Below are positions 46,993 to 58,200 of a DNA stretch of 64,000 nucleotides, one piece after another; position 1 is the first letter of the stretch; each line of letters opens with the position of its first letter. A program made the translations under genes and the position numbers. The stretch spans positions 3,718,770 to 3,782,769 of the forward strand of contig NW_027445436.1 in NCBI RefSeq assembly GCF_035582795.1, read 5' to 3'. Below the pieces are notes generated by a model. The model did no database searches and was not told the origin of the DNA. It worked only from the letters and a program-made list of their open reading frames with translations. Source of the stretch: Mycteria americana (Eukaryota; Chordata; Aves; Ciconiiformes; Ciconiidae).

Positions 46993-48180
46993 TGGACAGT
47001 CCATGATCACTTCCAGGATTCCCGGGCAGTCAGGATTTTCCATTCGAGCCTGTTGCATTATCACCACAACTCACTCCATGTAGCATCAGTTGCATGATGT
47101 GTAGAGGGGACCCTCTGAACACCAGCAGTCAGGGTGCCAGGAGGAGCTGTGCTTCAGTACCAACCACTTCCAAAGCAGCTCGAACCCCTTCATATGCTGC
47201 TAATATTTCTTTTTCAGTTGGAGTGTAGCAGGTTTCAGATCCTCTACATCCCCAGCTCCAAACCCTAGAGGTCAACCTTGAGACTCCCCTGGTGCTTTCT
47301 GCCAGAGGCTCCAGGTGGGGCTATGGTCCCTGGCTGTGGTGTAGAGCACATTTTTTACATCTTGTCATGTCCAGACTGGCCCAAGGGCTACCGTACAAAC
47401 TGTCTCCTGTTTAATTTGTTCAAAGGCTTGTTGCTGCTCAGGGCCCCATTCAACATCATTCTTCCGGGTCACTTGATAGAGAGGGCTTACGATCAGACTA
47501 TAACCTGGAATACGCATTCTCCAAAAACCCACACCACCTAAGCAAGCTTGTGTTTCTTTTTTACTAGTTGGTGGAGACATGCCTGTTATTTTATTGACCA
47601 CATCCATTGGGATATGACGACACCCAGCTTGCCATTTTATGCCTAAAAACTGGATCTCCTGTGCAGGTCCTTTGACATTACTTTGTTTTATGGCAAAACT
47701 GGCTTTCAAAAGAACCTGGATTATTCTTCTCCCTTTCTCAATCACTTCTTCTGCTGTGTTGCCCCACACAATGATGTCATCAATATATTGCAGATGTTCT
47801 GGAGCTTCACCTTGTTCCAGTGCAGTCTGTATCAATCCATGGCAAATAGCAGGGCTGTGTTTCCACCCCTGGGGCAATCGATTCCAGGTGTACTGGATAC
47901 CCCTCCAAGCGAAAGCAAACTGTCCTGCACTCTGCTGCCAAAGGGATTGAGAAAAACGTGTTAGCACTATCAGTCATTGCATACCACTTGGCTGCTTTTG
48001 ACTCCAGTTCATATTGGAGTTCTAGCATGTCCGGCACGGCAGCACTCAGCAGCAGGACTATCATTCAGGCCACGATAGTCCACTGTTAGCCTCCACTCTC
48101 CGTTAGATTTTCGCACTGGCCATATAGGACTGTTAAAGGGTGAATGAGTCTTGCTGATCTCTCCTTGGCTCTCTAGTTGA
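46993..48180 (-). pseudogene. ERV copy B: pol (reverse transcriptase) remnant
   Basis: Minus strand, several frames. Near 48150-48070 a PIWPVRKSNGEWRLTVDYR-type RT entry region is seen. The MTDSANTFFSIPL motif with the first catalytic aspartate follows (in 48064-47807). The frame 47967-47365 has LPQGWKHSPA and the YIDD catalytic box (residues 61-64, about 47787-47776), then FLGIKW. Degraded sequence further down to 46993 looks like the RT-RNase H connection. Frameshifts and stops break it. RNase H proper, integrase and env are missing because the copy ends at the LTR junction. Confidence 0.85.
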
Positions 48181-48230
48181 CAAATCAGTTTATGGACGGG
48201 AATCAGGGAGTCTCGGTTGGTGCGATATTG

Positions 48231-48900
48231 TCACTGGTGCACTGTCATGGTAGCAATTGGCACCTGCTGTTCTTCAACCCTCAGCAACCCCACCACAGAA
48301 GGATCCTCTGAGAGACCAGGCAAGCTAGACAGCTGTTTAATCTTCTCTGTACTCAAGGCAGCTATACCAAAAGCCCACCGGTACCTTTTTGGGTCCTTGA
48401 AATACCCTCTCCTGAGGTAGTCTATGCCAAGGATGCACGGAGCCTCTGGGCCAGTCACAGTAGGATGCTTTTGTCACTCATTCCTAGTTAGGCTTACCTC
48501 AGCCTCCAACACAGACAGTTCTTGGGATCCCCCTGTCACTCCAGAAATACAGGGATTCTGTCCCTTTGTGGCAGATGGCACAAATGCCCTGATGGCATTA
48601 GGGTACACTGTGCACCACTGTCCACTAGAGCTTTATATACTCCCGTGGGGCTGATGTGCCAGGCCCTTGAACCCATGCAGTCCAGTAAACCCGGTTGTCC
48701 CTTTCCTCCCCCTGGCTGGAGGCAGGGCCCCTCTAGTCCTGGTCAGAGTATTCATTACTTGATTTTTGTAACTGCAAACCAGAAGTCCCTTCATCAGGGT
48801 CAAAAGTAAGATCAGCCCTTCTACTCTCTGCCCAGCAGACACTGGAGCAGTAATTGTCCTAGATGGATGCCTTTTGGCTGTTGTTTTTTCTTGCAAGTCC
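48231..48900 (-). pseudogene. ERV copy B: aspartic protease remnant
   Basis: Minus strand. The sequence at 48622-48611 encodes DSGA, preceded by ALV and followed by QCTL, the retroviral aspartic protease active-site motif. Downstream, GPEAPCILGIDYLRRG (near 48455-48408) is the C-terminal 'ILG.D' element of the fold. At least one stop separates these parts. It lies between Gag and RT as expected. Confidence 0.75.
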
Positions 48901-49096
48901 TGTACCCGAGCTTCTAGTCTCCAGGTAGGTTCACCATCCCACTTCCTCGTGTCTTCCCCCTGGTCACACAGATAGAACCACAGGGTGCCACGAGGTGTGC
49001 GTCACTGGTACCCTTTTCTTGAGGAGAAAAAGGCTGACTCTTAATAGCTGAGACATTGGTCAGTATGAGCAAGGAAGACATATCCTTTTTTAATTG

Positions 49097-49696
49097 CTAG
49101 GACAATTGTTGGGACAGTTTCTCCACAGCCGAGATGCAGGTCCCTAGGGAAGATGTGAGATTCTCTTCAAATTCTCGGAGTTGTCTGGCCAATCCATCCA
49201 CAGTCAGTGCCTCTGTGTCTGCCCAGCTCATTATTGCCAGGGTGTTGGCGTATGATGTTGGTGCACTTTGTACAAACTTTTGCCACATGGACCACGTGCA
49301 CTGGATTTCATTTGGGTCTTTGGATGCCTGGTTATCATCCAGGTTGCTATAGATCACCTCCACCACGGCTAGTTCCCTCAAATACTGGATACTTCCCTCA
49401 ATGGTGGTCCACTTGCTTCAGCAGGGAATTTGCAAGATCTTCCTTGAAGGGATACCTGTCCTTCACACTCGACAGGAGTTGCCTCCAGAGACTGAGGACT
49501 GCTGCCCCTTTTCCAATCCCTTTGTCAACAGCCTTATCCCTAGCAAGGCATCCCAGCTGCTGGGCTTCCTTACCCTCTAATTCCTGACTATTGGCCCTAA
49601 TATCCCAGTATCAGAGCAACCAGCTGATAATTTGCTCACCTGGATGACAGCTGAAATCTTTTTGCATATCTCGCAGCTCACTTAGGGATAGGGATC
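49097..49696 (-). pseudogene. ERV copy B: Gag, C-terminal portion
   Basis: It continues the block that begins RSLSLSELRDMQKDF at 49694 and parallels copy A's 14241-14568 up to LRELAV. It then goes beyond it in frame 49381-49097: WSMWQKFVQSAPTSYANTLA and REFEENLTSSLG. Stops and shifts occur between 49696 and 49381. It is cut from its N-terminal portion by the solo LTR at 49697-50846. Confidence 0.7.
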
Positions 49697-50846
49697 TGTT
49701 GCGTTAAGAGTTAATTTATAACGTTATAAGTCCAGTCGTGTTCAGCGTACTGAACTTCACGATTACAGATTCACTAATAACGCGCTGCACCCCCAGTCTA
49801 GTCATGTTGCATGAACTGTCACGGCCACACTTAAAGAGTCTGGTTGTGTTCAATGAGAACTACCACGGCTAGATTAATGAAGAGTGCAGTTTATTAGAGC
49901 AACAGACACACAGGTTCTTTGGATTACTGGTGATAAATTCACTGTCTGCAAAGCACGTGCAAATACCAAGAGTATGAGTGACACTGCCGGCTATAAATGC
50001 ATTAACAGATAATAAAGCAACTCTAGAGAGATTTCCAAGTTTCCCAGGGAGGCACTTGGTATAACCAAGTGTTCGAATCTTACCCAAAGGCATCCCGATG
50101 GGGGAGAAGAGAGGCTCAGCCCGTCGACTGATCCCAGAGGTCAGAGTGGTACATGATGGTGTCTTCCCTAATGTTCTCTCTCTCTTAAGCCATTTTATAC
50201 TATCTTTCACCTTTTGGGTGGAGCTTGAGTGACTCTAGTCATACATACCATTGTTTAGGATTGGCATAAAGTTTTCTCGCTTCGCTTTTAAATCACAGAA
50301 TCACAGAATCATAGAATCGTATAGGTTGGAAAAGACCTTTAAGATCATCGAGTCCAACCGTAAACCTAACACTACCAAAGGTATAGGCTAGGAAAAATTC
50401 AAAGCGCAAGCTCAGTGAGGGGTGGCCGCACCTTGGAGGCAGGTAGCTTTTGGGATGGAGGTGTGTTTTGGTATTATAATGATGTTATAATGAGCAAAGT
50501 TCATCAAAGGACAGCATTTTGTCAGAAACATGACAGAGTGTTGGCCCAGGGTAGCAAATGTGCAGCTTACTAGTCACACACAATACCTTAGTTCCCATTT
50601 AATCGCAGAGCCTGGCCGCGGCATCTCCACACAGCTCCACCCTCTGAACAGTACCTTCTTAGAGTCAGCACACCAAGCTCCCCTGGCGTCACTGACGTCT
50701 AAGGTTACAGGCCTAGGGAACTTCCATGGAATGGATTCCTTGCATGTCATCCGCATTTCACCCGGGAAGCTTCTTCAATGCTGTACCTTACCTAAAGGTG
50801 TGAATATAAGTTTAATTTCTAAGTCACCTCCAGCAATTATCCCACA
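49697..50846 (-). mobile_element. Solo LTR inserted in Gag of copy B (1150 bp, third LTR family)
   Basis: Minus-strand reading begins TGTGGGATAATTGC and ends CTTAACGCAACA; AATAAA lies about 175 bp from the 3' end (near 49890). The uninterrupted site is visible in copy A at 14241-14245. In plus-strand terms the left flank is GGATC and the right flank GGATT, so a 5-bp duplication with one later change. Frames inside it read on the minus strand are chance. Confidence 0.82.
50292..50375 (-). repeat. CR1 3'-end-like segment inside the LTR
   Basis: 'AATCATAGAATCGTATAGG' followed by 'TTGGAAAAGACCTTTAAGA' and 'TCGAGTCCAACC' is the antisense CR1 3' terminus. It lies wholly inside the solo LTR, either as a nested insertion or as part of that LTR family. 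Confidence 0.7.
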
Positions 50847-51071
50847 GGATTGGGTGGTTTCTGTCTCATTTATGATTTCAGTCTCTTCCCCCTCCTGTTC
50901 TTGTGACTGCTCTGCTGCAGAACAGGCTGCCTCTTCTGATTCTCCCTCCTGCTCCCTCTTAGGAGAAGCTTCTTCATCCCTTACTAAACGAGTTGACTTC
51001 TGCTTCCATTGTTTCTTCTTGATTACAGGGGCGACTGATATAGTTGAGGGCTGGGTCTCTGGTTTAGCCAC
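50847..51071 (-). pseudogene. ERV copy B: Gag, N-terminal linker
   Basis: Minus-strand frame with STISVAPVIKKKQWKQKS, then acidic and glutamine/glutamate-rich residues and ETETTQ. It is the counterpart of the basic-acidic linker in copy A (14102-14240). It overlaps the end of the leader frame by eight bases in another frame. Confidence 0.65.
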
Positions 51072-51819
51072 AGCGACTCTTGGTATGTCTTGGTATGATC
51101 CAGAGATTGTCTCTTCTCCTCGAGGGTGCTGAATAGTACTGAACAGTGTTCAGTAGGCATAGGCCAGGCCCCAGCACAGTGCGATAAGTTGTGCCTCTTT
51201 GGAATAGCCAGGGCATCTTTTTTTTCAAACATTCTATCACTTCATCAGGATCCTGCACTTGTTTGGGAGTGAAATCCCAGACCATCAGTGGTGACAACCT
51301 TTCTAGATACCTGCCCATACTCTCCCACATGCCTTGCCACCCATAACCACACTGCCTCGGGGCCTGGATGATATTCCTAAATAGTTGGTTAACCTTAGGA
51401 AAAGCCAAAACAATATTCCTAAGAAGTACCAATAGGAATATTTTGGTTACCCAAGGATGGTCAAGATACTGAAGAGTTATTGTAATGAGGGAGAAAACAT
51501 CACAGAAGGTGGTGAAGGTGCCATTCTGCATTTCCTCCACAAAAAACCTCTCAGAGGAAAAAGTGTAATTGTTAATTGTCTCCATGAGATGGTTCCCAAA
51601 GTTCAGTAATGGCTTCAGTACAGAGCCCAAATACCAGATTAAGCTCAGGGCCAATGCTTTAATAATAAATCTCCCAGGCAAAACACCACTAAGCGCTACA
51701 GAGCACAGCAAACTGCAAAAGCCAAAACCAGTCTTTAACATGTACAGCAAAAAAGGGAGCATGGCACAGATCAGATAAACTAATGTCGAGAACAGATAAG
51801 TCAATATCGCGACCAGCAA
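51064..51819 (-). pseudogene. ERV copy B: membrane-spanning leader of Gag-like polyprotein
   Basis: A 251-codon open frame. Residues about 2-30 (ILTYLFSTLVYLICAMLPFLL) and about 45-72 (LPGRFIIKALALSLIWYLGS) are hydrophobic. METINNYTFSSERFFVEEMQ and NGTF follow, then a third hydrophobic segment at about 125-140 (KIFLLVLLRNIVLAF). A soluble part has YGWQGMWESMG and VWDFTPKQVQ. It is collinear with copy A over nearly the whole length, and most differences are substitutions, so the two copies appear to descend from a coding ancestor. The frame degenerates after KKMPWLFQ. I know no named domain for it. Confidence 0.65.
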
Positions 51820-51893
51820 CTGTTAAACAGATATAATAATTATAAATTCCTTCTAATATGCTCTGATTAAATCTGTTGTTATCTCAAACACTT

Positions 51894-51914
51894 CGAGCCC
51901 CACATTGGGCGCCA
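51894..51914 (-). other. Primer-binding site, lysine-tRNA type (ERV copy B)
   Basis: The minus strand reads TGGCGCCCAATGTGGGGCTC, a near-perfect complement of the 3' end of tRNA-Lys. It lies eight bases from the LTR end at 51923. Confidence 0.85.
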
Positions 51915-51922
51915 CAAAGGAC

Positions 51923-52515
51923 TGTTGTGGTTTAACACCAGTAGGCAGCTAAGCCCCACACAGCCGCTCGCTCACTCCCCCCTCACAGTGAGATGGAGGG
52001 GAGAATCGGAAGGGTAAAAGTGAAAAAACTCATGGGTTGAGATAAAGACAGTTTCATAATTTAAAAAAAAAATGTAAGGGGAAAAAAAAACTACAACAAA
52101 GAGAGAGGAAAATAAAACCCAAGAAAGACAAGTGATGCAAAAGAAAACAATGGCTCACCACCAACCGACCGATGCCCAGTCAGTCCAGGAGCAACAGAAG
52201 CCCCTGCCAACCTCCACCCCCCCCAGTTTTACTGCTGAGCATGATGCCATATGGTGTGGAATATCCCTTTGGTCAGTTGGGGTCAGCTGTCCCAGCTGTG
52301 TCCCCTCCCAGCTTCTTGTGCACCCCCAGCCTACTCGCTGGCAGAGCAGTGTGAGGAGCAGAAAAGGCCTTGACTCTGTGTAAGCATTGCTCAGAAATAA
52401 TGAAAACATCCCTGTGTCATCAACACTGTTTCCAGCACAAATCCAAAACATAGCCCCATACAAGCTAGCCCCATACATGAAGAAAATTAACTCCATTTGA
52501 GCCAAAACCAGTACA
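51923..52515 (-). mobile_element. 5' LTR of ERV copy B (family K, 593 bp)
   Basis: Minus-strand reading runs from TGTACTGGTTTTGGCTCAA (52515) to GTGTTAAACCACAACA (51923). It resembles copy A's LTR in the 3' half (GCATCACTTGTC, ACGT-poor T-rich tract). The reverse-strand promoter block lies near 52240-52260. Confidence 0.88.
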
Positions 52516-53954
52516 ATGCCTTTGCCATTGACCCTGGGCATCTCCCTACACATTGATGCCATTTGTAAGTTTCTCATTCCAATGCTTCCCAAAGACCTGC
52601 TTTCTCTAGAATACCAAGAAGACTATCATCTCTGCATTAAATTTACTCAGCAAGAAAAGCTAGCTTCAGTCACGAATTCTTTTGTTCCCCTCTCCTTCCT
52701 CTGAGCAGCTGTCTGACTTTGATCTCATTACCTTTGTCCTCCATCTGTTTGTCAAGTCGACTTCTGTAGTTTGGATGCTTTCCTGGTCAAGCGGCAACTC
52801 TTTTGCTTTCTACTGTAACATGTCTTGGCACATACTGGAGTGCCACTGAGATGTTAATTCAGTGTAGTAGGAACTTCAGTTCTATATAGATAGTGATTAA
52901 TAGTTATTATAATTCATGAGCTGTTACTGGCCTATGAGAAATGTCTTATTGGCCTCTCTTTTGTGCTTAGGAATCACTATCTAGGCAATAAGCACAGCTA
53001 ACATGCAAGTCAAAGAGAAGACAAGCAACAAGCTGTGACTTCTTTTCACTAAATTCTGTTATCTTTCCATGCCACCCCCACGCCCTTCATTTGTTCACAT
53101 ACTCATTGCCTTCTTGGTCTGCCTCTGCACTCAGTGGGTCAGGGACTATTTATTTTGGTGCTTACTTATACACAACTTAGCACAATGGTCCATATCTTGC
53201 ATACTCTCAGAATTCCTAAAAGCTATGTTAACTTTGTTATTTAGCTATTAATAACAAGGCTGGCATAAGATGGAGCTGCAAGGGGACATTACACTGATCT
53301 TTGTGCCCCAGAAGTGATCTCTTGTGGGATGCATAGAATGGGGTGGGTGGGATGGGGGCTTTCTACCACCCCTCTTGGCTGAGCTCTGTCTGTTTCATGG
53401 AGGTTTTAAGTGTTTCGTTCTTCAGGACAGGCTGTCTGCCCCTTTCTCACTCAGTTCAGTTTCAGCACATGAAAAAAGAAAAGGTCTAGTTGCATGGAGT
53501 TGGGAGAAGAAGTTGCATAGCCTCAGCAGAAAGCTAATCTTTCCTTCCACTGTTCTGCTCTTCCCCCTCCTCCCACTGAACCCTGCATAGAGAGATTAGC
53601 GATTAAACTATAAATTCCCCAAGTACAGAAAATACTAAACCTTCCATCCCCTCCCCGAGAAGACATATATGCTGATAACAGCCTCATTCAATCTGACACC
53701 TATTTCACTTTATAACAAGCTCTTATAAATAAAATAAATGTAACCCTAGGTGGCACTGCAAAATATTATGGAAAATGCAGCTTACAACCCTGTGAAGAAG
53801 AGGGACTAGAGAGAGTGGGGGTGGACAAGAAGACACTATCAACCCTAAAAACCTGGCAGCTTCAGGGAAGAGCTGTTGATTTTAATTTAAATACTCATTT
53901 CTTATTCTATTTTGAGATCCTCTCTGGGATTTTAGGAATGTTGTGACATGCTGG
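52516..53954. other. Non-coding stretch
   Basis: No gene was recognised. Confidence 0.5.
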
Positions 53955-54520
53955 TGTGCTGGTTTTGGCTGAGATAGAGTTAATTTTGTTTATAGTAGCT
54001 AGTATGGGGCTATGTTTTGGATTTGTGCTGGAAACAGTGTTGATAATACAGAGGTGTTTTAGTTGTTGCTGCACTAGTCAAGGACTTTTCAGCTTCCCAT
54101 GCTCTGCCAGGTGCAGAAGAAGTTGGGAGGGGACACAGCTGGGACAGCTGACCCCAACTGACCAAAGGGCTATTCCATACCATATGATTTCATGCTCAGC
54201 ATATAAAGCTGGGGAAGAAGAAGGAAGGGGGGGACATTCAGAGTGATGGCGTTTGTCTTCCCAAGTAACTGTTACACGTGATGGAGTCCTGCTTTCCTGG
54301 AGATGGCTGAACACCTGCCTGCCTATGGGAAGGAGTGAATGAATTCCTTGTTCTGCTTTGCTTGTGTGTGCGGCTTTTGCTTTCCTTATTAAACTGTCTT
54401 TATCTCAACCCACGAGTTTTCTCACTTTTGCCCTTCTGATTCTCTCCCCCATCCCACTGGAGGGGGAGTGAGTGAGCGGCTGGGTGGTGCTTAGTTGCGG
54501 GCTGGGGTTAAACTGTGACA
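53955..54520 (+). mobile_element. Solo family K LTR (566 bp)
   Basis: TGTGCTGGTTTTGGCTGAG to TTAAACTGTGACA, with a perfect 5-bp target duplication GCTGG (53950-53954 and 54521-54525). CATACCATATGATTTCATGC at 54177-54196; CATATAAAG near 54200. Confidence 0.92.
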
Positions 54521-55205
54521 GCTGGTTATAAAGCCCTAAGCACAAAAAGGTCGTGGATGGCTAGAATGAGGTATGTTCTTCTATTGATCCTGACCGAGAG
54601 GCTGTTGCATATTGAGGAGTCAGTGATCCACATAACAGTTAACCTGAGTAGGCACAGGCCTGTGCTGTGCTGAGCTGAACGTACAGTGTTGCTTTTAGGC
54701 CTGTGTTGTGCTGCACAAATCCCTTGGCCGCAGGATAAACTCAGCCAGCTCATTGTAGCAGAGGAACCTGCAGGCAGCTCCCACCTGGTACCGCAATTAT
54801 ACCACCTGCGTGGCCTTGCCTTTATCTAAAAGTGCAGCAAGAAGTTCTTATGAGAACATCCTTTATGAATAGATTTGTTTTCTTTTAAGAAAATATATAT
54901 TAGCTCGAAGGACCAAAAGGGAAAGCTTCTCTCCGCGGACAGGGCTTGCTCTGCTCTGTACAGCATGCCATGGGAAAATCCACCCGGGTTCCATCCGATG
55001 CTGCCCGCACGCAGTGTTCCCAGTATCTGAAGGGACGTAAGACTTACTCGCTAGCTATATTCCTCTTCTTATTCTGTCTTATTAAAGTAGTTATATTATT
55101 AAACCATTTGTTGTCAGGCCTTTCTTATTGAGATCCAGAAAGAACCCAGCACTGTCTCTCTCTCTCTCTCCTCACATCTCTCCCCCCCTCCCGTTGCAGA
55201 ACAAC
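54521..55205 (+). other. Possible LTR of another family, split by the solo LTR
   Basis: If the solo LTR at 53955 is removed, the flanks join as TGTTGTGACATGCTGGTTAT. The following 650 bp look LTR-like: CpG-containing promoter-like part, AATATATATTAG and 'ttattaaaccatttgttgtc' (about 55079-55113), and an end near '...agaacaac' at 55204. No second copy and no target duplication support it. Confidence 0.3.
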
Positions 55206-58200
55206 TCACAAAAGCTCAAAAGGGCCAGGGAAGGACATGTATGTTTGTTAACTTAAAATGGCTGGGTGCAGGTCATCAGAAATGTGTAGGCTTAATATTG
55301 TTGAGGTAACTCTTCAGTGCTAAATAAAACTGAGGTTTTAAACAAGGTTAAGTAGTTTGATGGCAACCACAAATGGAATGAGAAACTTACATTAAACAGA
55401 AAGCTTATATATGTATAAACTGAAGTGTATATACTACCAAAATTTAAAGTGTATATACCACTGCAAAATAGCCTCACAATGGAGCTCAGTTGTGGGAAAT
55501 ACATTTAGTAGTACTGACATGAATGTTAATGGGGAAGACTACACTATATATACTGTGATTTAGAAGAGTCATCAGTATTTCCATAACAGAAGAGCAGATG
55601 TGTGTGATTAATTAGTATTTTAGTTAGATAGCTAAAATAGTTAAAATAGAGTAGCTTAGCTTTATAACCAGTTGAGAATAAATCCAGATAATGAGGTTGT
55701 TAAATCAACTTTCTGTAGGTTTTAACAGCTAAATGAAATTCTACAATGTTATCATTAAAATTTTTTATTTGTTTTCAAGACCCATAATCAGGTTCATGAC
55801 CTCCAGACCAACTATAATGAGGGACCAGCCCTTCTTTTTCATATTGTGAAAACATAGCAACATAGCATTTTACATAGCAACATTTTGTGTTGCTATGTAA
55901 AATGAATAATGCCACTCTATAATAATTTGTATAATGTGGATGAACTACAGTCCGTAGAGAGCATAATTTTGAATCTCTGAATTCTACTGTAGCTTGGCTT
56001 CATAAGAAAATTAGGCTTATAGAATCTTTCTTTGTCATCTGTCTGTCTGTCTGTCTGTTAGTCCCCCTCACTAGTAGCTTCTGACCTTGTTCAGTTTTCA
56101 ATGGAATTTGAAGAGGGATTACAGATAATTGTTTTCACTAGATTTGTGAAAACTGTTTTCTGATTAGAAGAAAAAACACAAAGGTAGTGCCTCTACAGAG
56201 GAGAAGGCAGGTAAAGCATAGGTGTTAGCTGTTTAGGTAAGTAAGCAGTCAACATGGAGCTCCCTAGCACAGCATACATTGCCTTGCACATACAGGGTAT
56301 GTACCTGTATACAGGTAGCTGGACCTGGGGTACCTGGATACAGTGGGGAGTGAGGAGACAGGTTCGGGCAGCAGTGACTGGGGAAAGAAAGCTGATGAGA
56401 CAAAGACTTGACCTCTGTAAGCAACCAGGTTTCATTTTAATGTTCATAGAATAAGTTTTTTCACATGTAAAATAGCAAAAGAAGAAAAGGGCATGACTGT
56501 ATGGTAAAATGTTATGTGTGAGCTTCAAAGCACAAGGCAGGCATTTGGTATTTCTGAGGTTTACTCTAAGTAAGCATTATTGTGTTTTCAAAGTGAAGAA
56601 ACTGAGACACTTTCTTCACGGAGATTTGACTTGCTCAAAAGCACTGAATGACTGGCTCAGCAGCAACCAGGTACAGCATAGGGACATATTTAGGTAGCTT
56701 TCTGTATAAATATTCACCTACCACTTGTCCTAGCCACCCCAAATATTCTCCTTCCTCAAGGCCCTGGAGCTCAGCAGTGCTCCCTAATCCCGAATTCTGG
56801 GTTGCTCTTTGGGGCCTTTAGGCTGCTTCTGCTAGTACTGTTAGAAGAGAGCATTGCCTGTTCAAGCCCAGCAATTTTTTTACATCCACATAAGCTGTTG
56901 TATGTGTTGCCATAACAAGCAAACAGCTTCCAAAAGCCACTGGTTGTTTTGCTCTTCTACCAGAAACAAGAGGATGCTTCTGAAGCAGGATTGCAAAGAA
57001 GTGTAAGTAGCCTGGCACAGAACTCTAAACTGTGCTAGCAAGCGTGCTCCTGGTATCTGAGCTAGCTTGTTTAAAGTTAGTTTGGCTTCCTCCATGCTAT
57101 ACTACCCAGCTGACCAGCCTTGGATTTGACAGCTAATAATCATTGCTGTTTCATACTGCTTTTCTTTCTTGTCCATTGCCTGAAGGCCAATCAGAGACTA
57201 TGGGAAAGAACAATCCTTAGAGGCATTCCCTTTCTTCTCTTTAGATGCAACAGTGACTGTGAAGAAGCTTATTGGTGGATTGTGTTTCTCAGAATTGGTG
57301 GGGATGGGTTTACAAATAATTTGTATTTGAATTAGGAATGGCATTGCCCTCATGATACAGAGCACTGCTTCAATCTTACTGTGCAACTGAAGTGGTGTCA
57401 TATTGAGGCCAGAAGCTCTGTCATAAACTAGTCCGAGTATTGGTACAGAGGAGGGGGAAGAAAAGGAATAAGAATTGTTCCTGATACCATGGTTATTTTG
57501 TATATAGGAATGCAGCGGCACTGGGAAAGTGTGTGACAGGGTATGGGGGGCAGGCTTACTAGTGTGAATTCCTACTGCATCTTCCAATAAGACAAACTGA
57601 TTTGTCTTTCCCCAAATGAGCATCAGATGGGGAAGAATACTTTTAGAAAACTTAAGCCTTTATAGTACATTTATTTCTGAGACAGAATTACATCTGCTGC
57701 TCATGTGACTTTAATGTAATGTGTATGAGTGCACACACACACAGTGTTTTTGATTTTTATCACATGGCTGCCAAGGCATGGGATAAAAATAACATTGAAA
57801 CATAGAAGTTAAGCAAGCCATTATAATATAATGGCACTTCATTGTCATTCAGGGCAGCTCAGATTTCTTTCTAACCGTATCATAGCCAGTCAATAATGGA
57901 GAAGTGTACAGGGCAAGTAAAAGGAACAGTGCAACCTCCTGGCTTTTTATCCTAAATGTCATGCATGGTCAGTGTCCCCTTGTGGGATCCCCAGTGTATG
58001 GATTTAGTGTCTTCAGTAATTGTTTTTTACAGTGTTGAATACCATAAATATGGTAATTTTAAATTGGATGCTCACGGAGTTTTTCCAAATTACAGTAGCT
58101 GGTCTTAGAATAATTTCTCTGTAATCATCTGAGTCTCTTTCCTTTGTAATTCTTCTTCTAATCTTATTTTCATAACTTGCTACTTCTCTGACTTTCAATT

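Noticed and set aside
50530-51132. 200-codon plus-strand frame
   Set aside because: It runs across the junction of a solo LTR and antisense Gag/leader sequence, so it cannot be a conserved gene.
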